Assembly: GCA_935421135.1 (NCBI GenBank)
Contig: OW285188.1
Location: 20,313,233 to 20,377,232 of the forward strand
DNA: 64,000 bases
DNA from: Bugulina stolonifera
Taxonomy: Eukaryota; Bryozoa; Gymnolaemata; Cheilostomatida; Bugulidae
Direction: 5' to 3'
Shown: positions 33,701 to 47,399 of the stretch, piece after piece
Position numbering within the stretch: position 1 is the stretch's first letter
Layout of the letters: the number at the start of each line of letters is the position of its first letter
Translations under genes and position numbers: made by a program
The notes under the pieces: generated by a model
Told to the model about the DNA's origin: nothing
Seen by the model: the letters and a program-made list of their open reading frames with translations, nothing else
Databases searched by the model: none

Positions 33701-36700
33701 CATATCTAATTACCTTATAAATTGCATTTACCTTCATCCATGGCATGGATAGTTTAATATTGTGAGGTAAAATTACACGCATAAACACCAGATTACTGAC
33801 TTACTTTTCAATGCTGGAGAAGTTGTAGACAGTACCAGATTTAGTCTCTACATCAAAGTCAAAGGACCTGGTAGAGCCAGAGTTACGAGCAAAGTTGACG
33901 CAAGCTACTTCGTCAAACCTGATGTGTACTGGAGGCTTGTGTACGTAGATGAAGCCACGCTCTAAGGGGTAGAGGAAACCACTGGTTGCTTTATAAGAGC
34001 AGACCACAGCCTGGGCTCCAGAGTGACTACAATAAATGATGTTAATACTAATAAGACATGCTGTGGTTATAGAACATGACCCATATAAAATGTGAAACAA
34101 GACGGTTAAATGAAAAACCACCGCTTCACTAATGAAACATAAACAGACAGCAAGTAAAATAACTGGTAATCAGGACTCTTACTATACTATATTGTACCAG
34201 GTATACTTAGCTGTGTAGTGAAGTTCAACATGCTGCACCGGGTTCAAACTATGGAAACTCACTGCATGTGGTGAACTTATTAAAGTTACAAAATACAGTG
34301 ATCTTGTATAAGTGTAATCAGTAACTCCAGAAAAGAGTGACTGAACCTACAATACTATTATCCATCTTATTACCTGTTGAAGTTGCCAGGCACTGTTATC
34401 TTTTTCCCAGTTAGTGTTTTCATTAGTTTTCCGACTAGTTCGTACTCCAGACCAGACATCTCCTTGGTTAATTTACCTTCGTACTTCTTTGCTAGCTCCT
34501 CCCTGGTAACAGGAGAGGTGATTAGAAGATTCCAAGATAATTTGATTTGTAGAAAACACTTATATACATAATATTCTAGTATAATATATGGAGAACAAAA
34601 TAGTATAATTCTAGCATAGATGTGCTGTAGAGTACTTTGTGTATATAGTGCTAAGAGACATCTACTAACACTACTTGGTCATTACTGGACAAGATAATGA
34701 ACAATATATTCACGTTCATTATCTTGTCCAGCAACAATATTATTGTTGCTGATTTACTGGACATTACTGAGCTGAACCTACATGTAGTAGTATAACACAA
34801 TCAAACTTACAGCAATAGTAGAGGTGAACAAATCTAGATTGTGACTACATGTACATGTATAAGCATTAGTGAAACACGACAAAAGCAGCCTATCGCTGCA
34901 CCTAATAGATAACGAGTCACACAGAACAAGTTGACATTAGATACACTTACTCAGAGAGTGAAAGCTCAACATTCATCTCATCGTCTTTGTTGAAGAGGAT
35001 AATGAGGAAGTGGTACCTGGTCTGACCTTGTTTGATGGGTGGATCTACGCTTACCTAAAAGTAGGCAGATTGCTAGTTACTGAGAAAACACTTATAGGGT
35101 GTATTTTAGGTAAACTGTCTTAGCTACTTGGCGATATACTGGATTGCTATACTGTACGGAATACATTATATAGCATATTGATGACTTGCGTTACTGGAGA
35201 GGTATGTTGTATAACAATATAAATAAACTAGGTTGTGCTAAAGTAACACAAATATTTTGAACTCACCACAAAGAAAACTTGGCGGCCATCTTTGTGAGGA
35301 AGGAGGAAGAGACGAATAACAGTGGAGTACGGGATCTTGTAGTCAAAAGTCTTACCGTGCAGTTGTAAAAATGTAGGGTACAGCTTAATGTCATATCTAC
35401 CTCTGTGAAATGAATACAATACAGCATTTTATATCGTCAATAGCTCAGAGGTTATTCACATGTATTATTTATGAAGCTACATTTCAAAGTAGTTACATGT
35501 TTATATATATTCCATCTTGGCAGACCTACAGTTCAAATACCAAGCTACAATCACAAGTCGTTAATCCATGAGTAGGAGTGTTGCTTTAGGATGGTCACAG
35601 GAGCAGACAACTCTGCTACAGCATAAGATTAAAGAATAACTACCAATGTACCTGGGTGTAAGGCAGTGCACTTCCATTATATTACATATCGATTCACCCA
35701 CAGCTTGAATGATATCTGCCTTCTTTTGTACTTGTTCATGAAACACCTATACAATAAACAGAGCAAACCCGATAGCTCACAGCACGAGTGAAGTAATAAC
35801 ATGATGTGCTTTAGACTTGGAATAGGCCTATATGGATGCTAAACTGCATGACATTATACATGTACATTACATGTAGAAATTTTTTTACACAAAAACATAA
35901 TATAAGGGACTGATTGTCACATACATGTAGATAAGATGAAGCGAATGGGATTAGGTGGCATAGTACAAGAGCATCACCCATAAGTGCAGAATTATATTAG
36001 AGTGCTGAATAGACATGCAGTAAACAGCAGAATAGACAATACAAGAACAGCCACTCTATTTATCTCAATACAATAAACAAGTAGACTTTAGCCTACTTAC
36101 ATCAACAGGATCTCGATCACCTTCAACATTTTGTTCTGAGGGTATATGGAATCTCATTTCTGCTAATGATACTGCTGCTTCGTCATTTTGATGGAATTCT
36201 AAAGTAACTTCATTCTTTGAAGCTACGGAGTGAGACACGTTGCCTAAAGGAATCTCGAAGGCCTCTTTGTTATGAACTTCAAATTCCAAGGTGTTTCCTG
36301 ATAATATAAGAGCAGTGTCATGGGTGAGCGGGATCACTCAATGACTGTTTTTTGCACACTCACAGATCCAATGAGATGTTTTACGAAAAGTATAATAGTG
36401 GGACTTTTAATAGTTTCAGCTACCGACAGTTGAACACATGCACAGATTACTAAATAGATTTAAAGTAGCAGGAAATGTTTATGAATAAGTTTATTATTAG
36501 TTTCATTTCGCTACTAGTTACGAAAGACCTACCTACAAAATTCACATTTCCCCAATTCCAGCCACGGACGGACATTTCAACTTTTTCTAGATCTGTCTTG
36601 TAGCATTTGGTCATGAATGCAGCAAGTTTGTCGTAATCCTAATGGAACAGCAATTATCAATGCACAACTCAACTACATAATATATGTACACAGGGTCTAT

Positions 36701-38024
36701 GAAGAGTATAATACATGAACAGGCCTAAACTAAAGCAAGTAACTATACTTCCGTTGAGCTAAGAAAATGATACCCTAAGTCTATAGGTTTGTCACTGCAG
36801 GCTGGTAGGCTATATTAACATGCGCTGGAGTAGAAATCAATGTATTTAGACATGTTTGTGACTTACTTGTTCTCTGAATCCATCATATTTGTGGATGATT
36901 CCATCCCTTGTGATGATTTTAAGACAATATCCATGTGCTCGAGGCATAAATTTCGTTGACTCAACATCTGCTGACTGCAGTTGTTCCACCTTGCCAGTTT
37001 TCAGGTTTTTGAATATGACCATATTGCTCTGCAATTTCAGCTTTCCAGAATACTAGAAAATAAACACGATAAGATTACACTTGAGTTAATCTCAATATAA
37101 CCCATATAGAGGATGAGCATGGTAACATCAGCATAGTCAGGTTAGTACAGAGAATGAGTTTCCAGTTCCCAAACTGCTTCTCCCTAAGCACTAATAGCAG
37201 TCTCAATAGGCACCCATTTTCATCAAGGGCTGGTTTATATTGTTCGCAATACTCCTGCTGCTGTAGGCAGCTCCCATCAGCATACAGTAGTGCTAAGCAT
37301 AGGCCTACTGACTGACACATATGCAATGGACGAACTGATTCACTTTCTCGCTGGTGACCCACTATTACTAAACATGATGGTTCTAAAATGTGAAAGGTAT
37401 TAGGCCTACAAGTAGGGCTACTCGTAATAGTTTGGGTTTTGTAAAAAAACCCAAATGATATGAGTTTTATCCAGTGGGACAGAACACCATTGTTAGTACT
37501 TCCGTCAATCCTTTACGCACACTAGACTGGCAAGAGATGGATGTGGTGTGTTTCATATGGGTGATAACTGATATAGGCCTCCAGGGTTATGTAAATTGCA
37601 ATGCATATGATCAGTAGACCTATTCTCTTATTCTGACTATCATAAGTAATGGGCCTACCATAAAAAACACATTTAGAAAGCAGACTAGACAAAAGGAGCA
37701 GATTTCAAGGTTTCAGTTGTGATTTGGATAGAAGAACATTATCAAGATTTATTTAGATTAAAAAATTAAAATAGCCTCAGCCAGCCTGATTATTTATAGT
37801 AATAGTCTAGTTTTATTATAGGAAACAAGTTGAACAAATTTTGAACACACATGAAATGTCTATATAGAAACATCATTATAAAATTAATAAAAAAATTTTT
37901 ACTTTACTTTTACTTTACTAGTCATTCATTGATTCATACGATTACGATACCATACTGTAACTGTACTCACCATGGCCCCACGCATCTCCTGACCAATGTC
38001 AGGGAATTCTAAAAAATCACCCAT
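30731..38024 (-). CDS. SSRP1: SSRP1, HMG-box subunit of the FACT histone chaperone (16 exons)
   Basis: Exons in transcript order: 37971-38024, 36867-37052, 36533-36638, 36101-36297, 35652-35746, 35267-35402, 34951-35054, 34374-34502, 33805-34026, 32883-32952, 32606-32738, 32134-32291, 31702-31896, 31314-31539, 31014-31105, 30731-30829. The phases join to about 733 residues (human 709). With SPT16, SSRP1 reorganises nucleosomes during transcription and replication. Seen: N-terminal dimerisation region ([36 protein letters not shown]); PH-like core ([57 protein letters not shown]); second PH-like domain ([53 protein letters not shown]); acidic region; HMG box from about residue 545 ([37 protein letters not shown]); Ser/Lys linker; and an acidic Ser/Asp tail ending SGSDSD. 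Confidence 0.97.
33261..33724. mobile_element. Long foldback element in SSRP1 intron 9
   Basis: Arms of roughly 170 bases pair across about 120 bases. Outer arms: ATAAGGTAATTTGATATGAA, ATTTGTCACTAAAAATAAAA and CAACCTGCAAACACGT, against their complements at 33630-33724. Inner arms: GGCAATTAGAAACCTCC and TTTCACATGTCCAAT, against ATTGGACATGTGAAAGGAGG. Arm identity is high and there is no coding capacity. It lies between SSRP1 exons 9 and 10, so the pre-mRNA would carry a long double-stranded stem. Confidence 0.85.
34685..34731. repeat. Perfect 18-bp-arm hairpin in SSRP1 intron 7
   Basis: CTGGACAAGATAATGAAC and its exact complement are separated by 11 bases. It is followed at once by the small palindrome CAACAATATTATTGTTG, and CTGGACATTACTGAGC repeats part of the arm. 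Probably a decayed foldback repeat. Confidence 0.7.
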
Positions 38025-38214
38025 TACTGATGATATGATTCCCAATCCTCTCCTGAGACGTAATTTGCTGTGTGCCCTAAGCTTTGTTATTAAAGAGAAG
38101 GCAAACAGGTGGTTCTAGATCTGCTGTATGCTGCGTACTGGATCAAAAAGAAGAAAAATGAAAACATTGACTGGAACATGGGATAATGGGTTTGACGACA
38201 GTAGTGAGTTCAAT

Positions 38215-38400
38215 GAAAATCGCCGAGTCTCACACACGCGGGAACAGTTTCCGCGGGCTATTGCGTCCCATGTATAGTCTGGCACAACTTGCCCTCGTAA
38301 AATGCTTCGCTGAGCTGAGAGCGAGCATAGCGGCCTAACCGCGCTGCCTTATCGCTCTTTTTACAGGCGTTGCGCCTTAGGCCCAACTTCGAGCGATATC
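38215..38400. promoter_or_regulatory. CpG-rich patch upstream of SSRP1
   Basis: This 190-base stretch is much richer in G+C and CpG than the surrounding DNA (CACACACGCGGGAACAG, TTTCCGCGGGCTATTGCG, CCTAACCGCGCTGCC). It begins about 190 bases before the SSRP1 start codon, where its promoter should be. A GAGCGA/TCGCTC hairpin at about 38320-38360 lies within it. No transcription start can be read directly. Confidence 0.4.
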
Positions 38401-38869
38401 AACACTAAGTTCAGACATATTATATTTTAATTTTTTCAGGCCATTGAGTTATCTATGTTTCAGGCAATGCAATCAGTGACTCATAGCTCATAGAAGGTAA
38501 CTAAACGGCATACACATGTGATGTATATGGTTTGAGTAATTTCAATCACCAATGAATCTGATATTGTTTCAGAATCACGGTAGTTTGAGTTTTGCTCATC
38601 AAATGGTATCCTTGGTTGGTATGGAATGGTTATTTATTTAATTTAAATTTGATATGTCAAAGGAATATTATTATTGGGCTAGACAAGACTAGGAGTAAGA
38701 GTATTAGTTTTTAATTGTAGGGTCTAAGTATTAGTATATAATATTAAATATACGTATAACTATAAAATAATAGAAATATTTATTATTGTATGCATAACAT
38801 TAATATTAGGCCTATCTGTATATAATGTTTAATGTTAGGGGGTGATTGTGGACAATATGAATATCAATC

Positions 38870-39725
38870 TGGCAGCTCCAAGATTACAAAAATTACTGTC
38901 GCTGTGTACAATCAACTTTGAACTTGCACGCCCTGTCTTTAGAGGATACCTCTGTAGCCTGGGACTCCGTGTCTGACTCTAATGCTGCTCTACTGTTAGT
39001 TGAGTATATATTTGTTAATATTTAATAAATTTTCTTTGGTTGTTATTATTATAGGCTAATTATATAGATAACAATGTTGTTAAATAATTTTTTTTTAATT
39101 TTCAAGCATTTATATTATATTTATTATTTTAGGGCCTATATAATATGTAACATTTAAATTTTTTATATTGATGTTAATTTTAACATAGGCCTACTACAGT
39201 CCAGAGAAACTTGCTTAATTCAAACTCATGGACAATATGGCAGCTCCAAGATTATAAAGATCACTGTGTACAAAAAAACTTGCACGCCCTCACTTAGAGT
39301 ATGCCTCTATAGCCTGGGACTCGTGTCTGAAACTCCTGGAAGATGTGCATTGAAGGGCAGTAAACCATATCTGTGTAATTAGGCGGACTGATAGGGAGGA
39401 CAAGCACCACCAGCCTCATTGGAAGACTTGACCTCCAACCGCTCTCTTAGCGCCACAGTGATAAACGTCTAAAGATCTTCAGTCAGTATCATCACTCCAA
39501 CAAGGCTGTCATTACATCTTGAGGGCCATTCTCTCATCAGCCAGAAAACACGCCATATGGTACTTACTTCATACCAACTAAGGACACGCTATATTATTAG
39601 AGATCATTTTTCACCCGTAATGCAAAGGACAGGAATGCTCTACCTGCTGGTAGTCCATTGCTTTTCTCTTCCGTGTGTCTAGCCCCAAAACTTTCAAACT
39701 GCCTCTTTTTGTTGTGTATCGGGAA
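38870..39725 (+). mobile_element. Relic of a non-LTR retrotransposon reverse transcriptase 3' region
   Basis: At 39280-39345 a frame reads ARPHLEYASIAWDS followed by LKLLE, the widespread C-terminal motif of LINE reverse transcriptases (R-P-x-LEYA-x-x-WDP). Later fragments in other frames resemble the rest of that region (R-DHFSPVMQRTGML, then VVHCFSLP and SSPKTFKLPLF), broken by stops and shifts. A second copy of the first 100 bases lies at 38870-38985. Dead sequence with no open frame. Confidence 0.6.
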
Positions 39726-40938
39726 TGTTCAATGAATTATGAGGAAAGTTTCCCAAAGTCCCAGCTGGATGTTGGTGTTGGAGACTAAGATAACTCAAGG
39801 TCTAGCTAAAAACAAAACTCTTGGCGTTTGATAAACGCGTTCATGTACATGCTGTTGCAATCAAGTCGCGCCATGTCACCAAAGTATACCTCACTTAATC
39901 ATATTGATAGTATTAATCTGGCTAAGAATTTAAATTGGTAGAGACGTACCACTCTTGATGTGCTCTATAGTACATAGGACCTACCAACTAAAGAAGAAGA
40001 GATAAGCAGCCTAATTTTTAACCTCTGTAGGCCAATTTAGTGATTATTAATTACTAATTTTAACCTGTTCACAGTTGTCTTGCCTCTTCTTCTTTAGAAC
40101 CTACTAGAGAGTAGAGCAAGTGTATCTGTAGTGTATGCTAATGTAATGGTTGGGTAGAGGCTAAAATGAGAACGTTTGAAACTAAACTGTTTTTATTTCT
40201 TTTGCAGCTTCAAGACTAGCAAATTTATAAGCAAAACAGTTAAATAAATTTATTTTATAAATCATCTTACACTGTAAATAATATATAAAATTTCAAGGAA
40301 ATTCAGCCAGTTTAACATCTTGATAATTCGAGATCAAATTCTTATACAAATAATATAATACAATAAATAATATAATATAAATTTATATGACTTGTTTTAT
40401 GGGGTACGTAGGACCTATACAATGTGATTGAGGTGTTTGTTTTAATGACTATTTGTTACACACTGCTGTATTTGTAGGTACCATAACAGTCTTAGTGTGT
40501 TCCACTACACAATAGACTATGAGTGGTTCAGCAAAATAAGCTGTTGTATCGTTCAATAGGAAGAAACAGTTTTTTAATTACATTTCCCTCCATAAGTAGG
40601 CTCAAAAATACGTATCTAATTGCTGCATGCTGTAAAGAGCCAAAGAAAAATCTAAAGGCTTGCGAAAATTGAAATTTTGTGTACATATTTTTCTATAGTA
40701 TTCCATTTCTATTTTACGTAAAAGTACAACCTGTTAAGTAACATGAATAGATGTTTCTTTTAAGCAGCACTAATAGATATCACGTGATTGAATGAGAGCA
40801 AAGAACACAAATCCATAATGGTAATATAGCCACTGCAAAACGCATCTAGCATACACCTATGACTAATTAATCATCAAAGCATCTTGTGTTATGTCTCAGG
40901 TGCCAAGTTTATTAATATTTCAATTTCTTTTTCTTAGT
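39726..40938. other. Upstream flank of RBM12, no gene seen
   Basis: AT-rich DNA without a recognisable frame. A pyrimidine tract and AG at about 40921-40937 (CAATTTCTTTTTCTTAG) directly precede the chosen RBM12 start codon, so a 5' UTR intron probably ends there. Confidence 0.5.
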
Positions 40939-43900
40939 ATGTCGGCTGGAGAAGTAGTACGATTGCGTAATCTTCCTTGGTCAGCAAGTGCGCCTGATGT
41001 AAGAACTTTCTTCCAAGGGTTGAATATTCCAAATGGTGGCGTTAGAATTATTGGTGGTGATGATGGCGACTGTTTTGTCATATTTACCAATGAAGCAGAC
41101 GCTCGACAGGCTATAAGAAAAGATGGCTCATTTTTGAATGATCAACGGATCAGGTTAGATGCCAGCAGGTACGTTTGCAAACCCTATCCAGTAGGACCTT
41201 GAAGAATTTGTATGAAATAGTATCTAGCTCTACATGTAGATATAATTCATGGTGTAGTATGTGCTATGCAATTTGTTGTTTTCAGCGAAGAGGAGATGCG
41301 CTATGTCATTGCAGTTGCTAAAGGAGAAAATCCTCCCAAACCTCCAGCAATGTATTCTGACCGTGAAAAGTCGTATTCTGATGGATACAATAATCGAAAA
41401 CGACCAAGTTCGTCCATTAGAAGAGAAGAACCACCTTCTAAATACGGAGAAAGAAACCAGGGACGACAAGAAAGGTGGGTGATATCATGGTGTGTGGTAT
41501 TGGTTAGTGCTATCTACATCATAGTACATGTAATGCTAAACTACTCAATGTACCCGTATATATTTTATACTGTGCATGTACGTATTATCAAATTGAGTAT
41601 ACAATATGTTATACAAGTAAATGTAGCATTGTGTTGTGAAACTTCCAGTTATTATGAATTTTTAGGACCGACTGGCAGGAAAATCGAAGAGACTCGTGGA
41701 ATAAAGGAGGCTATGATCATGTGAGGGATCCTGACCAAAACCGTCACTCTTATAACATCTCTAATCAGCCAAGCACAGATAATTTCGATTCCAAGCAGTC
41801 AATACAGAAAGTTCCAACTTATTATAACAAATATGAAAATCAGTTCAATAATGAAGCTACAGGGAGGTCTAACATGTCAGGCAATCGCGACCGACAGGAT
41901 AGCTTTAGAGGAGCGCAAGACGCCCATCGGCCCCAATCTAAGAGGAATTTTGGAGATGCTCATAGAGAAAACAGATTTCAATCTGTAGATAGCGGACGAC
42001 ATAAACAGGGCGGCAATAGATCACATGATCAAAGAGTTGGTGATAACCAGAGCCCTAACACTCGTGGTTCTAATTCACACACTTTTTCTCAAATTGACTC
42101 GGAAAAGCGAAGTAGCGCATATTCCGGAAATGCTAATCGCTATGATGGCCAAGCACCACAAAGCAAATCATCACAGAGCTTTCCTGCTCCTTATCCTCAA
42201 TCCAATTCCGACATGTCAAGCCCTAATTCAAACTATCCTCAAGCAAACTGGAACATCTCTGGTCCTCCTAACTCAAACTATGCTCAACCAAGTCCTAACT
42301 TTCCATATAACCCTAATCACGATCAGCATAGTGTGCCTAAAGCCGATGCACACCAACATACCACATTTGACAAAGGTTATGAGCGCAATCCCCATGTTGG
42401 TAATGCTACTTTTGGTTTACCTCCACCTACTATTAGGCCTAATCAAGACAACTATGGTCATCGCCAGGATCATAATGAAAATAGACAAAGATTTGGTGAG
42501 ATTCCTGAAAGAGCTTTTAATGATTCGCGTAATCAGCACCAGTCTTTACCTCCACCCAATCATGGTAATTCCAATCAGCATCAGTTTCACGGAAGGTCCT
42601 TTGAGGATTCACTGAATGTGCATAGAACTTCACAAGGTGCGTCTCCCAACTCTCCCCGATCTTGGGACAGATCGCAAGAAAACTTCAATGACAAGTATTC
42701 ACAGGATCGTGATCAAAGAAGATTTTCAAATTCACATAGCAGTAAAGATGGGGATCTTCGAAAACCACCAACACAGAACCCAGATAGGAATTTTTCAAGG
42801 TTTTCCGACTCTGATCTTAGACATCCGGCTTTCAATAAACCTCAAACTGAACAAAACTCTTCTGTGAGAGCGTCCTCTTCGGCAGGGCTTTTACCCACAC
42901 CAGATGTAAATGTTCAAATGCCTGCAGGGTCAGGTCTGAACAACGAAATGGCACCTATGAATACGAACATAAACAATCCTAACCTGCTTCTTCCACCTCC
43001 CAATTTTAATGGCCCTGAATCAAATAGATCTATGCCATTATTACCTTCTGGCCCACCACCAATATCTTTTGGTTCAAACAATTCAAATATGCAAATGAAT
43101 GTTTACAATGACCAAAGGATGGGTCCTCCCAACTTTAATTCTTTACCGGCACCACCCGGCAACAATGACAGGATGATGCCTAATTCGCTTTCATCACCAT
43201 CATCTGATGCATCAAGCAAACCATCTGCAGTTGTTCCAGTGACTGACCCATGTGGCTACATTACAAATCTACCAAATAACGTTGTCTATAAACAGCTAAG
43301 AGGACTATTTGCCACTCACAGCATCCTTGCCGAGGACATTGTGGTATGTACGATGCAGTTTTTATATTTTTGTATGGCTTTACTTTGCAATGTTGTTCTT
43401 TAGTACTAGGACATTGGTGATCATTAATGTTATTTTATATAGTTGGATTGTCTGACTGTTGACACATGTGACCAGGTGCTAGCAGTTTACATATGTCCAC
43501 ACAATGCGTATGACTAGAAATGTAATCTTTTGAAGGCTATTCCTACACCTGAGTCATTGTTGAAAAGTCAGTAATATCATTGTGTTGGAAATTCCAAAAC
43601 AGTCAGTTCCAATTTGCATATCTACCTGCTAACTGTTGCATGGCTGAAGCCTTCACAGTTATGCTCCATATCAAAGCAAGCACTATGGACCCTTTTCGTA
43701 ATGTTCTGAATCATCATGCCAAGGCTAAATGCATGTAATTGTTTTAATACATGAAATGCGGTTACTTGCAGATTAACTATCCACCCAAACCCTCGTCTGA
43801 GCCAGCTAGTGCGACTGTTCTCTTTGATGATATTAACAATACAGTTACTGCCTTAAATGAACTAAAAGGTATGAAAATATCAGGCTTCTTCATTGTAATA

Positions 43901-46900
43901 GAGCCTTGTTCCCGAGCTAAGTTTGAGGATGACAAACAGCGTAGCAGACCGCAGGGAAGATCTAGTCAAATAAATCGTGTCAGACCACTGATGGACAAGT
44001 CTTTACCACCTAGTACACTGTTCAAAAACGAGCAGTTGGAAGCCATCAGTCGTGAATGGGATAATAATTCTGACAATCAAGTTGGAAGTGATAAAAATAA
44101 ACCCAGGGGGCACAATGAAAGTGATCGTTATAGTAGGGTTAACAGAAGGCCTGAACGTGACATGAGAGCTCCTGAGAGATCGCGTGACCGTAGACGTTCT
44201 ATGACGCCACCCAGGGGTTATCAATCACGTAATAGATCGCCCAGACGTGGTAATAGATCACCTTCTGCAAGGCATCGGTCTCCACTAAGACGTAGATCAC
44301 CATCTCGTGAGTTACCATATACTCGAGATCCTGCTGATAGTCGGACAGATAATAATCGTTCTAGAAGTAAAGATAGATCTATTGACTCCACTGGTAATCC
44401 CCATTCGAAACAACCACAGACCACAGACAACAACAGGTACGTTATTAATTGACATTAATGCATATATTAGTATAAGTAAATCATTACTGGTAATATGGTG
44501 ATAACCAATATGTACATTGAATTTCGTTAAAAATTCTCACAAAGCTATTTGTCAAAATATGCCTGGCCGAGCAGGAACATAAAGTATTTACTGCAGCTCA
44601 GATAGTATCGTTTTGAGAAATTTACAAAAGTATTCCCAATTCTAGTTCCCAATGGTGTGCTGTGCTGACTGGGCTACCCCCAAAAGTAACCAAGTCGGAT
44701 GTCGAGAAGTTACTCACAGATGTTAGCTACGAGCCAAGTAAGATTGATGAACGAACAATCAGTTTCGATATTTGGATACTAGTTCTTAGTCTTATAGGAT
44801 ATCAGAATGTTGGGCTGCTATTGTCTCTACAATTATGTAAATACAAATTGTATAACATCAAAAATTACCAGCTTTACTACCAGCTATTAATTCCTGGTTA
44901 GAAAGCAGTAAATTAAAGAAATCTGCATTGATATAATATTCAGTTGCATTAAATCTCAAACTTCATTTGCTCAGGAATAGTATAGTGATCGTTGAACGAG
45001 TGACGTATGCAATGTGATTTTTGATAGACATCAATATAATATATAGTTATACAGGAATAATATACTCAATAGGAACTCTATATCTGGAGTTTAATGTTCA
45101 CAAGGAGTGCACTGGAACAGCTTATGTAGAGCTAATGTCGGAAGCAGACCAGCGTAAGCTGACCGGCTCACCAAGGGAGATATTCAAACAGACTGTACAT
45201 GTGAGTTTAGCTCATTCTAAGGTTGTAAAACAGTTCATTATTGACCACGAGTTGAGCCTATATTTTTACCATATGCATTCACTCACTGGCCAATCTAATC
45301 ACTCTGTATACATAATGTAGGCCTATGTGTGTGAGATTGGTGTTCATTCACAACGGCCAAGATAGTTCTTACTGTTTGCTTCAAGTTATTACTTGACTCG
45401 TTGCACTGACTATGTTATGAATCCAATCCGTATGCCACAGATAAGTGCTGTGACTTCAGACGAGATGAGAAAGTATGTGGCAGAACACAAGCGTCACCTA
45501 GCCGCTGACAAGTATGTTTACAAGACTATCATACATTTAGATGTGTATAATCATACCATGTTTGTCATAATGCGTGGTGGTATTGACTTTTTAGTGGAGA
45601 AATAAAATCGTATTCCAAGTTGCTCTTCACAACCATGTAGTTAACTGTAATGTGTCCCTATTTTATCATTTTTTATTTTCTTATACTTGTTATTTAGAAC
45701 AAAGCCAGGGGAATTTCTCATTCACCTGATAGGTTTACCATTTGATGCCACACCTAAGACTGTGTCAGAGTTTCTGCACCCCGCACACATTAAAGAGACG
45801 GAGGTGACATTGGTCAAGTCACCAGATGGAAGTGGTAGATGTAGTGGTAATGGATTTGTGAAGGTGAGGGATTTTTTAGTCTTTTAAGTTGAGTTGTATC
45901 ACCTCGATTGGATGTACAACTTCATAGTATAAACTTGGTAGCCTATATGCATGTACTTTGTATACTTGTATTTTAAAGTGCATTCAATATTACAGTCATA
46001 TTGAACATCTGTTTGTATTTACTCATATAGGTCTATGCCTACATATTATACTACCATGTATGTGATAGTTAGATGTAACTATGTTACACATACATGTATA
46101 CAGTGTTATGAGTTGCTATATTATACAGTTATTATGAGTTATATAATACAGATGTAGTGGGTGATACATTGTAGTATGTATGCTTATCAGGTACACTCCA
46201 TAGAAGACAGAGAGGAAGCTCTGAAACATGACAGAGGGTACATCGGGAAAAGATATGTCACTGTCAGGGTTGTCTCCGAGACCTACATGAAGGACTTGAT
46301 TGCTAAATATGATGATGAGAGAGTAAGGCTAAGTGTTATATTCCTCTGCCGACTAGATATCCATGTAATTAGTATATTATTGAGTGAGTATACCTTTCAA
46401 ATGCTCATGGGAGTTGTATTCTCCTGTCCCGATAGTTAGATGACACATGAAATACTCCAGAGTGGCACCCTGTCATGTTTAACCTCTATTCTCCCAGTCC
46501 TGTGCATGTCATACTCCTGTGTCATTGATATTTTATGGCTGAAATTCTGTTAGAGCCAATGCCAGACTTGATTCGCTCTAATTACATGTACTGTGGTGCC
46601 AAGATACTGGTATTTTACAATCTTCTTACTGTCAGTGTACTTTGCCATCACTAACTCGAATGTCAAATTAACAGATTGCTAAAAGTAATGAAGTGAACAA
46701 GCAGTCTGACCCCTCCGCTGCCAGGACTATTAGGATGGTGAACCTACGGTACCACATACAGGAGAGTGAAGTGGAGAACTTCTTTCGTGAATTCAACCCT
46801 GTGAGAGGCAGTGTTAAATTCAGTATGATGAATGGCATGCCTACGGGAAAGTACGTCATGTTAACCCCTTACTTGTTTGTGTACTACGTGACTGTATTGT

Positions 46901-47116
46901 TTTATTTGTGCGTAGATGTGTAGGTCTTTCACTATTATGCCACTTATTGATGGGTATTTTATAGTCCTTGTTACAATGCCATGCTTATTGTACCATGTGC
47001 ATTATTACAGAGGCTCAATACAGATGAATTCTGCAGAGGAAGCTGCAAAGGCTGTAGAACGACTCAACAAATCAGAATTGAGCGGAAGACCTTTGTTACT
47101 TTCCATCTTAATGTGA
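40939..47116 (+). CDS. RBM12: RBM12-type RNA-binding protein with five RRMs (11 exons)
   Basis: Exons: 40939-41168, 41286-41474, 41666-43343, 43772-44436, 44646-44737, 45055-45200, 45441-45511, 45698-45863, 46191-46322, 46675-46850, 47011-47116. Phases join to about 1216 residues. The start is the ATG at 40939; an upstream in-frame ATG at 40891 lies before an apparent acceptor. Seen: RRM1 at 4-76 (VVRLRNLPWSASAPDVRTFF, GLNIPNGGVRIIGG) as in RBM12/RBM12B; a long disordered N/Q/S/P/H-rich centre encoded mostly by exon 3; RRM2 split over exons 3 and 4 (YITNLPNNVVYKQLRGLF); an RS-like stretch (SRNRSPRRGNRSPSARHRS); RRM3 (AVLTGLPPKVTKSDVEKLL); RRM4 (LIHLIGLPFDATPKTVSEFL); RRM5 (IRMVNLRYHIQESEVENFF). 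Five RRMs fit RBM12; assignment to RBM12 rather than RBM12B is by domain count. Presumed nuclear. Confidence 0.88.
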
Positions 47117-47189
47117 AGGTATCTCCGGTATGTATTGGGTCCTCTTTCAGGGTTTTGGGTCTACTTCTGTCACTGTTTGAGTCAACACT

Positions 47190-47290
47190 TGGGTTATGGT
47201 TTGGCCCACACTATGGTTTGGCCCACACCATGGTTGGGCCCACACTACGGTTTGGTCCTACATTCGGGTTTGCACCTACTTTAGGCCTAC
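47190..47290. repeat. Short degenerate tandem repeat downstream of RBM12
   Basis: Three to four degenerate copies of a unit like GGTTTGGCCCACACTAT follow one another (GGTTTGGCCCACACCAT, GGTTGGGCCCACACTAC, GGTTTGGTCCTACATTC). Located just past the RBM12 stop, possibly in its 3' UTR. Confidence 0.7.
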
Positions 47291-47399
47291 TCCAGGCCAT
47301 CGAGATTCTATGTATTCAATCTAGATCATCTTCTTTGAGACTTCACCAATCATAGCTCACCAAAATAACCACAAGCATTACAGATAGTGACCCTGGCCA

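Noticed and set aside
42025..42615. 196-codon frame overlapping RBM12 exon 3
   Set aside because: It lies in a different frame of a low-complexity coding exon, with Leu/Ile/His-rich meaningless sequence.
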